In this document: positions 1 to 9,300 of the stretch, piece by piece
Position numbering within the stretch: position 1 is the stretch's first letter
Layout of the letters: each line of letters begins with the position of its first letter
Assembly (NCBI GenBank): GCA_017445015.1
Contig: JAFSVL010000083.1
Coordinates: 1-41,751 of the forward strand
DNA length: 41,751 nt
Source: Bacteroidales bacterium
GTDB lineage: Bacteria; Bacteroidota; Bacteroidia; Bacteroidales; UBA932
Direction: 5' to 3'
Position numbers and translations under genes: made by a program
Notes under the pieces: model-generated
What the model saw: the letters and a program-made list of their open reading frames with translations, nothing else
What the model was told of the DNA's origin: nothing
The model's database searches: none

Positions 1-82
1 AGCTCCCGTATAGGGTTTAGGCTTGCGTCTGATGACTGAAACCCAAAATTTTATAACATATTAATCTTTAACTCAAATCGTT

Positions 83-874
83 ATGAAAAAAGTAATTTTA
101 ACTCTTGCCGCCACCTTTATGGCGCTGAATGTATTCGCTCAAAAAGTGACTATCGCAGTCGGTAATGTAGAAGGAAATTCCAATGTGACTTCCGCTCGCG
201 TTGAAACCCTTCGCAGTCTTATTATCAGCGGCCTTGCCGCTCAGGCGCGTATGAATGTCTTGGATGTCAATAATCTGGGATTGAACCCTTCCAGCGTCAA
301 ATTGGAAGAACTGCAGAAATATAATGTCCAGTACCTCATTACCGCAAAACTCAATTCCATAAGCGGATCCAGTACCTACAGCAACGGAACTACTACCTAC
401 AAGGCTGAAATGCAGTATGTGGCTACGATTACCGATGCCGCTACCGGTCAGGTAGTAGGAACCTCTGAAGAAAAACATTACGGTTCTTCAACCAAAAATT
501 CAGAAGCGGCTTTTACCAATACTTTCAGCCTCATCAGTGCGGATATGAAGTCCCTGGTAAATAAATATTTCCCGCTTAGCGGAAATATTGTCTCAATCGA
601 CCAGTCCCATCCGAAGAAAGGTGCCGTTACCGTCTATGTTGAGCTCGGCAGCGATGCAGGTCTTACCGCAGGAACTCCAATTGACGTTTATCAGATTGTC
701 GAAGTTGCCGGCCAGAAGATCCGTAAAGCAATCGGAACCGGAAAGGTCAAAGAGATTTCCAGCGGCGCTCTTTCCCTTTGTCAGATCAACAAAGGCGGTA
801 TGGATATTCAGAATGCAATCAATTCCGGTGTAACGGTATTCATAGTTACAAAAGAACCGACTTGGCCTTTCTAA
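83..874 (+). CDS. CsgG/LpoB-like exported protein
   Basis: A 263-residue protein that starts with a typical signal peptide (MKKVILTLAATFMALNVFAQ), so it is exported; there is no lipobox cysteine. Residues about 22-150 have the CsgG/LpoB/FlgT pattern: a beta strand (VTIAV), a helix with LRSLIISGLAAQ, a strand reading MNVLDVNNL, then LEELQKYNVQYLITAKL followed by a strand ending in TDAATGQVVG. Residues about 180-260 look like a small beta domain (AGLTAGTPIDVYQI) resembling the C-terminal FlgT/SH3-like part. CsgG relatives act in the periplasm or at the outer membrane in secretion or envelope assembly; which role applies here is not visible. It is the first gene of a nine-gene run, 1 base before the next ORF. 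Fold assignment is by pattern only; exact function unknown. Confidence 0.6.
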   Translation: MKKVILTLAATFMALNVFAQKVTIAVGNVEGNSNVTSARVETLRSLIISGLAAQARMNVLDVNNLGLNPSSVKLEELQKYNVQYLITAKLNSISGSSTYSNGTTTYKAEMQYVATITDAATGQVVGTSEEKHYGSSTKNSEAAFTNTFSLISADMKSLVNKYFPLSGNIVSIDQSHPKKGAVTVYVELGSDAGLTAGTPIDVYQIVEVAGQKIRKAIGTGKVKEISSGALSLCQINKGGMDIQNAINSGVTVFIVTKEPTWPF

Positions 875-875
875 A

Positions 876-2003
876 ATGAAAAAGCTTGCAATTCTTTTAT
901 TTGCAATCTTGTCCGCCCTCACACTGTCGGCCCAGCATAAGCGGACCGGCAGTGTAGAGTTGACAGAAGTTGAAAGCAACGGGGATATCCTCACCTTCCT
1001 TGTAGAAGGATTTTCAGAAAAAAAAGCAGAGGTAATCATCTCCGCAAAGGAAACCGTCTTTTATCGTCTGCTATACGAAGGTCTGGAAGGCGTCAACGGC
1101 GGAAAAAAACTGATTGAGCATGAAAACAAGTACTGGCTGACCCAGTTCTTTTCCGTTAAAAATGCGCCCTACAATGCCTATATCTCCAAAATAGAGCAGG
1201 ACGGTCCGGTGCAAAAAACCGGCGCGGAGTTTACCGGGAGATTTATCATCATACTAAACTATAAGGCTCTGCTGAAGACGCTTAAAACCAACGGAATCAT
1301 AGATCACAGCGAGGCTGTTGCAAGAGTCCCGAAGAAGGTAGAGCAGACGGTCGGGCTTGCAGCCAAGAAAGCCAACGAGGAAGCTGCCGCACGGGCAAAG
1401 GCCGAAGCCGAAGCCAAGGCTAGAGCAGAAGCGGAGGCGAGGGCGGCCGCAGCTGCTGCGGTAAAAGCACAGAAGGAGGCGGAGGCAAAGGCCGCTGCAG
1501 AAGCCCGATACGTATTCACAAAGGCTGGAGTTGGTCCGCTGAAAGCAGGGGCAAAATACACCTTGGGGCCCGATGTGCTGAACAAATGCAGCCTGCCGTC
1601 TTCTTATGCCGGATTGTACGATAAAATAGAATGCGACCGCAATCAGTTTGACGGCTCTTTTGAAATCCGCTGCCTGAAGGGAGATGAGCCGGCGCTTCTC
1701 GCTGTTTGCGACGAGAATGACAAGGTCAGTTCGTTCGCTGTCCTGTCTCAGAATTGCTGTACGGCGGAAGGCCTTTCCATCAAAAATACAGCATCTGAAA
1801 TCCTTGCCGGGGGCGGAGTTGACAAGAGTTGGAAACTCGTTGACGGAAGCAGGATTCACTGGCATTATGTCCTTTATCTCAATGGGGTGTATTTCGTGTT
1901 TAAAGATAGTGACGGAGTTAACGGGAAAGTCAAATCTTCCGCAAAGCCTGTCGCCCTTTCAAATAAAAAATTCGCCTTTCTCGATCTTGAATTCATTTTG
2001 TAA
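876..2003 (+). CDS. Exported TolA-like protein with Ala/Glu/Lys-rich helix
   Basis: A 375-residue protein with a signal peptide (MKKLAILLFAILSALTLSAQ). Residues about 22-150 form a mixed domain without a motif I can name. Residues about 160-212 are a strongly Ala/Glu/Lys/Arg-rich stretch (repeats such as AKAEAEAKAR) that should form a long single helix or coiled coil, as in TolA-type spacer regions. Residues about 213-375 are a second globular domain ending in FLDLEFIL. The layout globular-rod-globular suggests a periplasm-spanning linker or scaffold. The start codon is 1 base after the stop of the CsgG-like gene and the next gene begins 5 bases after its stop, so it is almost certainly co-translated with them. 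I do not recognise a family; TolA similarity may be only compositional. Confidence 0.6.
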   Translation: MKKLAILLFAILSALTLSAQHKRTGSVELTEVESNGDILTFLVEGFSEKKAEVIISAKETVFYRLLYEGLEGVNGGKKLIEHENKYWLTQFFSVKNAPYNAYISKIEQDGPVQKTGAEFTGRFIIILNYKALLKTLKTNGIIDHSEAVARVPKKVEQTVGLAAKKANEEAAARAKAEAEAKARAEAEARAAAAAAVKAQKEAEAKAAAEARYVFTKAGVGPLKAGAKYTLGPDVLNKCSLPSSYAGLYDKIECDRNQFDGSFEIRCLKGDEPALLAVCDENDKVSSFAVLSQNCCTAEGLSIKNTASEILAGGGVDKSWKLVDGSRIHWHYVLYLNGVYFVFKDSDGVNGKVKSSAKPVALSNKKFAFLDLEFIL

Positions 2004-2008
2004 CGTTC

Positions 2009-4267
2009 ATGAAAAAAGTATTATTGACCCTTCTGCCGCTTTTCATGATTTCACTATCATGCGGCAAATATGACGATACGGCAATCTGGGACAAGGTAAA
2101 TGACCTGGATGCGCGCGTAACGCAGATAGAGCGCACCCTTGCAGGGCTGAACAATGACCTGGTTAAAATGCAGCTTATCGTCGATGCCTTGCAGAAGCAG
2201 ATCAGCATTACCAGTGTTATACCTCTCACTGGCGGCGGCTTCATCATCCGGTTCTCCGATGGCTCTTCCTATACGATAGAGAGCGGCAAAGACGGCAACA
2301 CCCCTTATATCGGGGCTAACGGCCACTGGTGGATAGGGCAGACCGACACCGGGACACCCGCTACCGGAAGCGACGGCCAGACGCCATTCATAGGCTCCAA
2401 CGGCAACTGGTGGATAGGGCTTCGCGATACCGGGGTTCCCGCCACCGGAACCGGTACCGGGGATGTGGCGATAATCGGTATCCGGGAATATAACGGAAGG
2501 TACTACTGGACCCAGACAATCGGCGGTACCACCACCTGGCTTACTGACCAGTATGGGAATAAGATTCCTGTATCCGGCAATGACGGTACGACGCCGATTC
2601 TCCGCGTCAGTGCGGACGGCTGGTGGATTGTCAGTTACGACGGCGGCAGCACTTTCGAATATATCCTCGATGCCAACGGCAACAAGGTCAAGGCAACATG
2701 CGGCTGCGAATCTTTCTTCCAGAGCGTAACTTATGAAGACGGCGTACTCGTCCTGGTACTGATGGACGGTACCGTTCTGACCCTCGATTTGAACGAGCAG
2801 AAGGATACCCGCATGGACCAGGTCGTCCCTGTCGAACTGCAGGAAAAGATATCTCAGTACATTCCCCTGTATAGTGGTATCAATCCTCCCAATGTTGAGG
2901 GGTGTTATCTTATGTCTCCGGAGACCTGCGTCTATTGTGAAGATTACGGTGACGGCGGTTATGCCCCCGGTACCATTATGGACGACATGTATCTCCGTTT
3001 CACGAACCAGAATCCTTCCGAAAATACAGTGGATTATTCCGGCTGCCAGGGTGGCATTGTGGAACATGGTAACGGCGCTTTCATCTGTGGCCACGGGAAC
3101 TACTTTACTGCATATTTTGATACGGAAGGTGAAGCGGAATATGGTGTTACCTATAAAATCGCGCTTGTCATTTCAGGTACTGTCAGCGAGCAGGGAATCA
3201 AGGATTGCTATTACGCTTTCATCATGACGGAAAAGCACGGTGACACCGGCGGAAATTATATGAAAGAGGGTATTTTCCGTGTTTTCGATGACGGCGACGG
3301 GCTCGCGGAAAATTCCGCATGGCCGGTTCTGGAAACCGAAATGGTGGATATGGGCCTTCCTTCCGGGGTAAAATGGGCGAATACCAACCTTGGGGCGTCT
3401 TCCCCTGAAGAACCCGGTAACTACTATGCCTGGGGTGAGACCGCAACCAAATCTTCTTTCACCTTGTATAATTATCCGATGTTCGACAGTGAGGCAGAAG
3501 AGTTCTTCAAATATTGCACCGACGAAGACTGGGGTACCGTTGACGGGAAAACTACTTTGGAACTTGCCGACGATGCTGCTTACGCAGCCCTTGGCGCCGG
3601 CTGGAGAACCCCGACCATAACGGATTGGATTGAGCTTTTCAACAATTCCTCACAGACATGGACGCAAAAGAACGGGGTCAACGGATACGAGATTACCAGT
3701 TCCGCGAACGGGAACAAACTTTTCCTCCCTGCCGCAGGAGGCGTGGAAGGGGATTCTCCGCATGAAGTAGGAAACTACGGCGTCTATTGGTCATCCAGCC
3801 TGTACGAGGATGTAGTCAATTCCTATGCTATATTTTTTGCCTCTAACAATATTATCTGGTCTCAGCTTGCCCGATTTTATGGTTACTCTGTCAGACCTGT
3901 GTATGGCACATCCGCGGCTGTCTTCGTTACCAAAGTTAGCTTGAACCGCAGCACCCTCAGTTTGAAAGTAGGGGAAAGTTCGACCCTTAACGCGACGGTC
4001 ACTCCATCCAATGCCGCCAACAGACTGGTCTATTGGACGTCGGAAGACGAGTCGGTAGCTACGGTAAATGATAATGGTGTAGTGACGGCTGTCGGTGCTG
4101 GAAGTACAAGAGTCCGTGTGCGTACGCTTGATGGAGGAAAGATGGCTTATTGCACCGTAACGGTCACTGCATCCTCAAAAACTTCAGCAATGCCTTCTTC
4201 TTCCGGAAAGGTAACGCCGAAACCCAATAAAATCTCTGATATAAAGGGTCACTCCATTTACAAATGA
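2009..4267 (+). CDS. Surface lipoprotein: coiled coil, NG-x-WWIG repeats, FISUMP, Big_2
   Basis: A 752-residue lipoprotein. The lipobox is ISLSC at residue 18, followed by GKYDD; acidic residues just after the Cys resemble the Bacteroidota lipoprotein export signal for surface display. Residues 25-65 are a short heptad coiled coil (VNDLDARVTQIERTLAGL), typical of the DUF4988-type N-terminus (also named PL29 lyase N-terminal domain). Residues about 93-150 carry two copies of a Gly-rich unit containing NGHWWIG and NGNWWIG, then a variant with DGWWIV near 208. Residues about 443-632 are a FISUMP domain (MVDMGLPSGVKWA ... YYAWGET ... GWRTP ... VYWSSSLY ... YSVRPVYG), predicted C-type-lectin-like fold. 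Residues about 636-722 are a bacterial Ig-like Big_2 domain (SLKVGESSTLNATVTP). No lyase catalytic domain is visible. It overlaps the next gene by ATGA; the two are paralogues. Confidence 0.8.
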   Translation: MKKVLLTLLPLFMISLSCGKYDDTAIWDKVNDLDARVTQIERTLAGLNNDLVKMQLIVDALQKQISITSVIPLTGGGFIIRFSDGSSYTIESGKDGNTPYIGANGHWWIGQTDTGTPATGSDGQTPFIGSNGNWWIGLRDTGVPATGTGTGDVAIIGIREYNGRYYWTQTIGGTTTWLTDQYGNKIPVSGNDGTTPILRVSADGWWIVSYDGGSTFEYILDANGNKVKATCGCESFFQSVTYEDGVLVLVLMDGTVLTLDLNEQKDTRMDQVVPVELQEKISQYIPLYSGINPPNVEGCYLMSPETCVYCEDYGDGGYAPGTIMDDMYLRFTNQNPSENTVDYSGCQGGIVEHGNGAFICGHGNYFTAYFDTEGEAEYGVTYKIALVISGTVSEQGIKDCYYAFIMTEKHGDTGGNYMKEGIFRVFDDGDGLAENSAWPVLETEMVDMGLPSGVKWANTNLGASSPEEPGNYYAWGETATKSSFTLYNYPMFDSEAEEFFKYCTDEDWGTVDGKTTLELADDAAYAALGAGWRTPTITDWIELFNNSSQTWTQKNGVNGYEITSSANGNKLFLPAAGGVEGDSPHEVGNYGVYWSSSLYEDVVNSYAIFFASNNIIWSQLARFYGYSVRPVYGTSAAVFVTKVSLNRSTLSLKVGESSTLNATVTPSNAANRLVYWTSEDESVATVNDNGVVTAVGAGSTRVRVRTLDGGKMAYCTVTVTASSKTSAMPSSSGKVTPKPNKISDIKGHSIYK

Positions 4268-6354
4268 AACTGAAATACGGACTCCTGATTCTCTGCGGCT
4301 TCATCGTACTTGCCTCATGCGGCAAGTACGATGACACGCCGCTGTGGAACAAAGTGAATTCTCTTGAAAAACGGATCTCCGATATCGAGAAGCAGATCGA
4401 GGTCCTGAACAAAGACCTGTCGGACCTTGGCATCCTTGCCCAGGCCCTGTCAGGTCGTCTGACCATGACCGGATATACCAAAGCAGACGGAACCTTCACC
4501 ATTTATTTCTCCGACGGCTCACATTATACAGTCAGTGACGGAAAGAATGGTCAGGTACCCTATGTAGGCTCGAACGGAAACTGGTGGATAGGAGATACGG
4601 ATACAAAAATCGCGGCCGGAGGCAAGGACGGTTCCCTGCCTTATGTGGGTTCAAACGGGAACTGGTGGATTGGAAATGTCGATTCCGGCATCAAAGCTTA
4701 TCTTGAAGCCTTCGTCGGAATCCGTGAAGAGAACGGCACATACTGGTGGACGCTTACGGTAGGGGAGAAAACTTCCTGGATAACGGATGCTTCCGGAAAC
4801 AGGATTCCGGCCACCGGAGAGAACGGGAAGTCCGCAAAATTGCGCGTAAACGGAGACGGCTTCTGGGAATTCAGTACGGACGGCGGCAGTCATTGGACTT
4901 TGCTTACGGACGGGACCGGTGCTCCTGTCACGGTATCGTGTCTTTGCCAGGTCTGGTTTTCCTCCGTCAGCTTTGAAGACAATGTCCTGACGATGGTTCT
5001 TCCTGACGGTACGGTCATCAGGGTGGACTTCGATGCTATGAAAGACATCAGACTTGATTCAGTAATATCGCCGGAGATTCAGGAGGAACTTGCCCAGTGG
5101 ATACCTCTGCATACGGGCAACAGACCTCCCGATATCAGTGGTTGTTTCCGCGTTGTTTCGCCGGATATCGTCTATATGACTGAATCGAGCCGCTCCGTGT
5201 CTCCTGCACCCTCCTCCGGCGATTTCATCGTTCGCTTCTCCAATCCGGATTCGGAGCGGGCGACGATCGACTTCGACGGAATCTACCTCTCATCCGAATG
5301 TGAAGACCTTGCCTGGGGAAGAAATGTTTTCATCTGTGGTCACAAGGACAAGTTCACTGTATATTTCAAAGAGGATGAAGATATTTTCGTCATTTCTGGA
5401 ATCCGGACGGATTCAGGACTTTCGGATGTCCGTTATGCCATGGTCGTGGATGATGAAGCTATGGTCCTTTCCGGAAAAGATGAGTCTTGTGCCCCCAGCC
5501 AATGGCCGCTGGGAATGGAACCGGAGATGGTGGACCTTGGGCTTCCTTCCGGTCTGCTCTGGGCCTCACATAATGTCGGCGCCAGCTCTCGCGAAGGTTA
5601 TCCGATGTATCAGGCCTGGGGTGAACAATATGTGTTTTCCAAGACCGTGTACGACTGGAGCAGCTATAAATATTCCAGTCCTGCAGATGAGGTGGATGAT
5701 ATTGTTTCAGTACTTTATGGCCAGAAATGGCATACCCCGGACATTACCGATTTCGTGGAGCTGATGGACCATACCACAAGAGTATGGCAGAAGGTGAACG
5801 GGGTGTATGGTTATATGCTCACCAGCATTCACAACGGTAAAACGCTGTTCCTCCCGGCAGGCGGCGGGCTTGAGGTCTCGACTGCTCTCTCACAGGGTAC
5901 AGCCGGCGTTTATTGGAGTTCGGATTTATATGACGACAACGCTTCCATGGCTTTGGGAATCGTCTTTGATTCCAGTAAGCTTGTCTGGAGTCCGCTTTCC
6001 CGCTGCTATGGTTATCAGATTCGCGGCGTTTATGGAGAGTCAGCTGCCGTACGTGTCAGCTCGGTTTCCCTGTCGGAATCCGAACTGACTCTGCGCGTAG
6101 GGGAGAGCATTTCTCTTACAGCGGAGGTGCTGCCCTCTTCTGCAACCAACAAACTGGTGTATTGGAATACGACTGATTCCGGCATTGCGGGCGTCAGTCA
6201 GGAAGGAGTGGTTTCTGCGGTCGCGATGGGACAATGCAGCATCAGGGTAAAAACCCTTGACGGGGCGAAGACCGCCTGGTGTAATATAAAAGTGCTTCCT
6301 GCCGCACCGCAGGAAGGAGGAACGGAAGATTTTGAATATGATGACTGGAATTAA
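4264..6354 (+). CDS. Paralogous surface lipoprotein: coiled coil, NG-x-WWIG repeats, FISUMP, Big_2
   Basis: A 696-residue paralogue of the preceding protein. Its ATG overlaps the previous stop (ATGA), implying translational coupling. The lipobox is LASC at residue 19 followed by GKYDDT, identical to the upstream paralogue, so surface exposure is likely. A coiled coil (LEKRISDIEKQIEVLNKDL) covers about residues 33-65. Two units with NGNWWIG sit at about residues 95-140. The FISUMP domain is about 419-590 (MVDLGLPSGLLWASHNVGA ... WHTPDITDF ... VYWSSDLYDD ... YQIRGVYG), and a Big_2 domain follows at about 598-680 (LRVGESISLTAEVLPSSATNKLVYW). Compared with its twin, the FISUMP third nearest the C-terminus differs most. 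It is likely an adhesin or glycan-binding surface protein; the ligand is unknown. Confidence 0.8.
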   Translation: MKLKYGLLILCGFIVLASCGKYDDTPLWNKVNSLEKRISDIEKQIEVLNKDLSDLGILAQALSGRLTMTGYTKADGTFTIYFSDGSHYTVSDGKNGQVPYVGSNGNWWIGDTDTKIAAGGKDGSLPYVGSNGNWWIGNVDSGIKAYLEAFVGIREENGTYWWTLTVGEKTSWITDASGNRIPATGENGKSAKLRVNGDGFWEFSTDGGSHWTLLTDGTGAPVTVSCLCQVWFSSVSFEDNVLTMVLPDGTVIRVDFDAMKDIRLDSVISPEIQEELAQWIPLHTGNRPPDISGCFRVVSPDIVYMTESSRSVSPAPSSGDFIVRFSNPDSERATIDFDGIYLSSECEDLAWGRNVFICGHKDKFTVYFKEDEDIFVISGIRTDSGLSDVRYAMVVDDEAMVLSGKDESCAPSQWPLGMEPEMVDLGLPSGLLWASHNVGASSREGYPMYQAWGEQYVFSKTVYDWSSYKYSSPADEVDDIVSVLYGQKWHTPDITDFVELMDHTTRVWQKVNGVYGYMLTSIHNGKTLFLPAGGGLEVSTALSQGTAGVYWSSDLYDDNASMALGIVFDSSKLVWSPLSRCYGYQIRGVYGESAAVRVSSVSLSESELTLRVGESISLTAEVLPSSATNKLVYWNTTDSGIAGVSQEGVVSAVAMGQCSIRVKTLDGAKTAWCNIKVLPAAPQEGGTEDFEYDDWN

Positions 6355-9300
6355 ACGGCTGGCCGCTGTCTTTGCCGCGTTTTCTGCTTTGGTTTCCTGC
6401 GTAAGCGAAGCTGAAGACCCCGATACTGTATCCAATGCCCGCGAATGGGCTTTTATCGCGTCCCTTGACGGGAATGACAGCCGTACCCTTGTGAAAGAGG
6501 ATAATAAAATCTGGTGGTCTCCTTCCGATTCCATAAGGATTTTCTATGGTTCCCAGGCATCCGGCAAGTTCAGGTCTTCCAACGACAACGCAGTTGCGGT
6601 AACCAAGTTTACCGGAACCTTTGATTCCGCCATCGGCGGCATTGAGACCGGACAAAATCCCCTGTCTTTCTGGGGTGTTTATCCCTACAGTGAGGAAAGT
6701 GTCTGTGACGACGCTTCCGTGACCCTGCGTTTCCCCACGGAGCAGGAGGCGGTGGAGGGCAGTTTTGCCCCCGGCGCTTTCCCTACTGTGGCTAAATCGG
6801 ACAATCTCGGCCTGTCCTTCTGGATTGTGGGCGGTGGCGTCCGTTTTACGGTTGAGCGTACAGGTATCCGCAGGGCCGTATTCCGTTCTGCAGACGGTTC
6901 TCCCGTCAGCGGCGTGGCCCGCGTCAGTTTTGACGATTACGGACTCCCGGTCGTGACGGACGTCTCCGCCCCCGTGGATTCCGTGGTTGTGCTTGCCCCT
7001 AAATCCGGTTTTGTGCCCGGTAAGGCCTATTTCGCCACCATGCTCCCGGTCACACACAAAAGCGGCATGCGGATTTCGGTCAAGACGGCTATTACCCGTG
7101 GAAATGGCCTGCTTGCAAAAGATATTTCCGTACGCAGGGCGGTATTCGGCCGGCTTGACAAAATTGACTCCGCCCTTGAGTACGTCAGCGATATGCCCGT
7201 GCCGGAGATGATAGATTTGGGACTTTCCGTCAAATGGGCGTCGTTCAACCTCGGTGCCGAGTCCCCTGAAGAATATGGCGAATACTTCGCCTGGGGCGAA
7301 ACGGAGCCGAAGGCTGACTACAGTTGGAGTACCTATAAATGGTGCTACAACGGCAGTTCGTCAAAGCTCACCAAATACTGCACGGATGCCAGTTATGGCT
7401 ACAACGGGTTCGTTGACGATAAGGGTGTCCTCGACCCGGAGGACGATGCCGCCACTGCCAATCTCGGCGGCAAATGGCGTATGCCTACGTACAATGAGTG
7501 GCGGGAACTGATCAATAACTGCAGCTGGACAAGTGCAACGCTTGGAGATGTCAAGGGCGTAAAGGTAATGCAGGTTTCTACAGGCAACTGGATATTCCTT
7601 CCTTTCGCTGGCTATTGCTCAGGTAAATCTGCTTACAGTAATTATAGCTTCTATCTGGCATCATTAAAATATCTCCTGAATCAGACAAATGCGAGGGGGT
7701 TGTATATGCGTAGCTCGTTGGGTGCTTCCACGAGTTGGTATGGCATAACTCCAGGTTATTCCATTCGTCCGGTTTATGGTGATTTCATTCATGTAACCAA
7801 TGTTTCACTGGATAAGAATAAACTGACCCTGGCAGTTGGCGGGTCAGGAAAACTGACAGCCTCAGTCGTTCCTGGTAATGCCAGTGAATCGGCAGTAATC
7901 TGGAAATCTTCGGACGAGTCAATTGCGACTGTAAATGAAGGCGTGGTTACCGGCGTTGCGGCAGGCACAGCCACGATTACGGTAAAGAGCGCGGACGGCG
8001 GCTGCTTTGCGACTTGTACGGTCAGCGTCAGCAACCGTGTATATGTCCCTGAAGCCGTCGATCTCGGCCTGCCTTCAGGGCTCAAGTGGGCGTCGTTTAA
8101 CCTGATGGCCTCTGCCCCGGAAGAGGTCGGTGCTTATTATGCCTGGGGCGAGACTGAGCCGAAAGTAAATTACAGCTGGTCGACCTACAAATGGTGCAAG
8201 GGTAGTAATAAGACGATGACCAAATACTGTACGGAAAGCGCTTACGGTAACAATGGGTACACGGATGACAAGGGCTTCCTTTATGCGGACGATGATGCGG
8301 CTTCTGTGCTGCTTGGAGGTGATTGGCGCATGCCCACCTCTGCGGAATGGCAGGAATTATGGAACAACTGCAACCGCACCAGTGCGACGGTCAATGGTGT
8401 AACAGGCTATAAATTATCAGGAAAGAAGGACGGTTATACGAATAAGAGCATATTCCTTCCCGCCGCCGGATATAAGACGGGAACAAGTATTTCCGAAGCC
8501 AGTTCTATGTTTTACTGGTCCAAATCCCTGTATTCGTTAGAGCCCTATTATGCGTTAGGCTTGAGATATACCAGCTACAGTAGCTCCGGTAGTCGTTCTA
8601 GCGGATTCCTTGTCCGCGCCGTCAAGGGTGACTGGATTCCGGTAACGGGGATAAGTCTTGACAAAAGCTCGGCTACCCTGACTACTGGCGGAACCGTAAA
8701 ACTCAGTGCTGCTTTGGCTCCTTCAACGGCTTCTGAAACCGGGGTTATCTGGCGCTCATCCAATGAATCTGTTGCTACTGTCTCAGATGGTGCGGTAACC
8801 GGCGTAGCACCGGGTACGGCCACGATTACAGCAAAGAGTGCTGACGGCGGATATACTGCGACTTGCAACGTAAGTGTCAATAGCCGCGTGTATGTTCCGG
8901 AAGCCGTTGACCTCGGCCTGCCTTCAGGTCTAAAGTGGGCGTCGTTCAACCTGATGGCCTCAGCCCCGGAAGAATTCGGCGCTTATTACGCCTGGGGTGA
9001 GACTGAGCCGAAAGTGAATTACAGCTGGTCAACTTACAAATGGTGTAGAGGAAGTGAAAAGACGATAACCAAATACTGCTACGATTCCGCTTATGGAAAT
9101 AACGGATATACGGACAACAAGGGTGTTCTGGATGCGGAAGATGATGCGGCGGCGGTTGCGCTTGGTGGCAAATGGCGTATTCCTACCTACAGCGACTATT
9201 TGGAGCTGGCTGCAAATTGTTCAAGCTCTACTGTGACTATCAACGGTGTGAGCGGGACCAAATATACCAGTAAAGTGCAAGGTTATACGGACAAATGGAT

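Noticed and set aside
6332-6337. TTG start for the large FISUMP lipoprotein
   Set aside because: ATG 6338 and 6341 follow within nine bases and are better placed relative to the upstream GGAGG.
2009-6354. Polysaccharide lyase (PL29) activity for the two coiled-coil lipoproteins
   Set aside because: Only the N-terminal domain shared with PL29 proteins is present; the rest is FISUMP and Big_2, with no lyase domain visible.
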